From NCBI GenBank assembly GCA_003219395.1, contig QHOR01000143.1:328-7336 (forward strand): a DNA stretch of 7,009 bases, written 5' to 3'. The position numbers and the translations under genes are program-made. Below the pieces are notes generated by a model. It had not been told where the DNA came from. It made no database searches and was given only the letters and a program-made list of their open reading frames with translations. The first letter of the stretch is position 1; the number at the start of each line of letters is the position of its first letter. This DNA comes from Verrucomicrobiota bacterium (GTDB lineage: Bacteria > Verrucomicrobiota > Verrucomicrobiia > Chthoniobacterales > UBA10450). Shown piece after piece: positions 5,881 to 7,009 of this stretch.

Positions 5881-6984
5881 ATGAGAAAAATAAGAATTGC
5901 CATTGTGGGCGTCGGAAACTGCGCCAGCTCGCTTGTCCAGGGAATCAATTTTTATGACTCCTCTTCTGCCAATGGCTCTGCCATCGGGCTGATGCACCGG
6001 GAGATCGGCTTGTACCGGCCAAGCGATATCGAGATTGTCGCTGCTTTTGATATCGACCGCCGTAAAGTCGGTCTCGACGTCAGCAAAGCGATTTTCTCCC
6101 CGCCCAATTGCACAAAGGCCTTCTGCGAGAAAATCAAGCTCACTGGCGCGATCGTGAAGATGGGCTGTGTTCTCGATGGCTACCCTCCGCATATGCGCGA
6201 CGAGGATCCGTTGCGAACATTCCTCCCGCTGGAGAAGGAATCCACGCGCGAACAAATCATCGACGAATTGAAGGATTCTTCCGCTGAAATAATGGTGAAC
6301 TATCTCCCCGTCGGCTCGGAAGAAGCTACCCGCTTTTACGCTGGTTGTGCGCTGGAGGCGGGGCTCGGGTTCGTTAATAACATTCCCGTATTTATCGCCA
6401 GCGATCCAAAGTGGGCCAGACGATTTGCGGATAAGAATCTGCCCATCATCGGAGACGACATTAAAGCGCAGATGGGCGCGACGATTGTGCACCGAATGAT
6501 GGTCGATCTTTTCCGGAAGCGCGGCGTGAAACTCGTTCGTACTTATCAACTAAATACCGGTGGTAATACTGATTTTCTAAACATGCTCAATCGCACCCGG
6601 CTGGCATCGAAGAAAACCTCCAAGACTGAAGCCGTACAATCGGTGATTGGTGAACGCCTGGCGGACGAAAATATTCATATCGGCCCGAGCGATTACGTGC
6701 CCTGGCAGCTCGACAATAAGATTGCCTTTATCCGTGTGGAAGGCCGGCTCTTCGGCGATGTGCCGATGGAAATGGATGTGAAACTTTCGGTCGAAGATTC
6801 GCCGAACTCCGCCGGCGTGGCCATCGATGCCATCCGTTGCTGCAAGCTCGCGCTCGATCGCGGAATAGGTGGTGTGTTGCATTCACCCTCTGCCTTTTTT
6901 TCGAAGCATCCGCCGGTTCAAATGACCGACGACGAAGCGTACCGCTGCGTGGAGCAATTCATTCGCGGCGAACGCGAGAGCTGA
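5881..6984 (+). CDS. ino1: 1L-myo-inositol-1-phosphate synthase
   Basis: This cytoplasmic NAD-dependent enzyme converts glucose 6-phosphate to 1L-myo-inositol 1-phosphate (EC 5.5.1.4), the first step of inositol synthesis for phosphatidylinositol, inositol phosphates or related solutes. The protein is complete at 367 residues, the length I recall for mycobacterial Ino1 and far shorter than the roughly 500-residue eukaryotic enzymes. The N-terminal dinucleotide-binding loop is IAIVGVGNCASSLVQG (6-21). The family's conserved blocks follow: NYLPVGSEEATRFYA (140-154), GFVNNIPVFIAS (163-174), GDDIKAQMGAT (191-201), LNTGGNTDFLNMLNRTRL (224-241), the lysine-rich ASKKTSKTEA (242-251) and DSPNSAGVAIDA (306-317). 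The ATG follows TTTAGAA with no Shine-Dalgarno, but the protein's N-terminus aligns naturally with the family start. It is transcribed away from the pump operon, so no functional link is implied. What uses the inositol phosphate is not visible here. Confidence 0.96.
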   Translation: MRKIRIAIVGVGNCASSLVQGINFYDSSSANGSAIGLMHREIGLYRPSDIEIVAAFDIDRRKVGLDVSKAIFSPPNCTKAFCEKIKLTGAIVKMGCVLDGYPPHMRDEDPLRTFLPLEKESTREQIIDELKDSSAEIMVNYLPVGSEEATRFYAGCALEAGLGFVNNIPVFIASDPKWARRFADKNLPIIGDDIKAQMGATIVHRMMVDLFRKRGVKLVRTYQLNTGGNTDFLNMLNRTRLASKKTSKTEAVQSVIGERLADENIHIGPSDYVPWQLDNKIAFIRVEGRLFGDVPMEMDVKLSVEDSPNSAGVAIDAIRCCKLALDRGIGGVLHSPSAFFSKHPPVQMTDDEAYRCVEQFIRGERES

Positions 6985-7009
6985 TCGGCATTTAACGCAG
7001 TGAGTAGGT

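Noticed and set aside
5875..6549. Minus-strand open frame of 224 codons opposite ino1
   Set aside because: It is entirely antisense to a highly conserved enzyme gene; the histidine/aspartate/arginine-rich translation has no family features.
1..7009. CRISPR array, tRNA/rRNA gene, insertion sequence or phage element
   Set aside because: No direct-repeat/spacer array, tRNA-like fold, rRNA stretch, transposase or integrase is visible.

Overview
The window holds an export operon on the minus strand and one metabolic gene on the plus strand, reading away from each other from a 217-base region at 5664-5880. The organism is probably a Gram-negative (diderm) bacterium, because two outer-membrane efflux proteins and a periplasmic adaptor are encoded. 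Moderate GC, TTG and GTG starts, few Shine-Dalgarno sites, a palindromic interspersed repeat and a mycobacterial-length inositol-phosphate synthase would fit a Verrucomicrobia-type soil bacterium. That placement is inference; no marker gene in the window settles it.

Minus strand, in transcription order: outer-membrane efflux protein 1 (4269-5663), outer-membrane efflux protein 2 (about 2764-4101, or to 4272 if the far start is used), a periplasmic adaptor with a TTG start (1393-2550), an FtsX/MacB/LolCE-type permease with a GTG start (161-1396), and the first 54 residues of an ABC ATPase with its Walker A motif (1-164, cut by the window edge). Together these make a complete ATP-driven tripartite pump: ATPase and permease in the inner membrane, adaptor across the periplasm, TolC-type channel in the outer membrane. 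The unusual point is two different TolC-type genes in tandem. Adaptor/permease and permease/ATPase are joined by 4-base stop/start overlaps (GTGA and ATGA), and so is OEP1 with the distal ATG of OEP2. The substrate cannot be read from the sequence.

Between the two outer-membrane genes lies a composite palindromic element (4107-4251): 25-base inverted arms with 23 matches around two smaller hairpins, one a perfect 11-bp stem. It occupies the first codons of the longest OEP2 frame, so OEP2 more likely starts at the ATG at 4101, just before a clear signal peptide.

Plus strand: ino1 (5881-6984), 1L-myo-inositol-1-phosphate synthase, complete. The divergent region has an RNA hairpin abutting the Shine-Dalgarno of OEP1, a cluster of CTTGC motifs and two perfect palindromes (10 and 12 bp), which are candidate regulatory sites. 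No RNA gene, CRISPR array, insertion sequence or convincing intrinsic terminator was found. I see no wholly new system; the best leads are the paired outer-membrane channels and the repeat at the OEP2 start.
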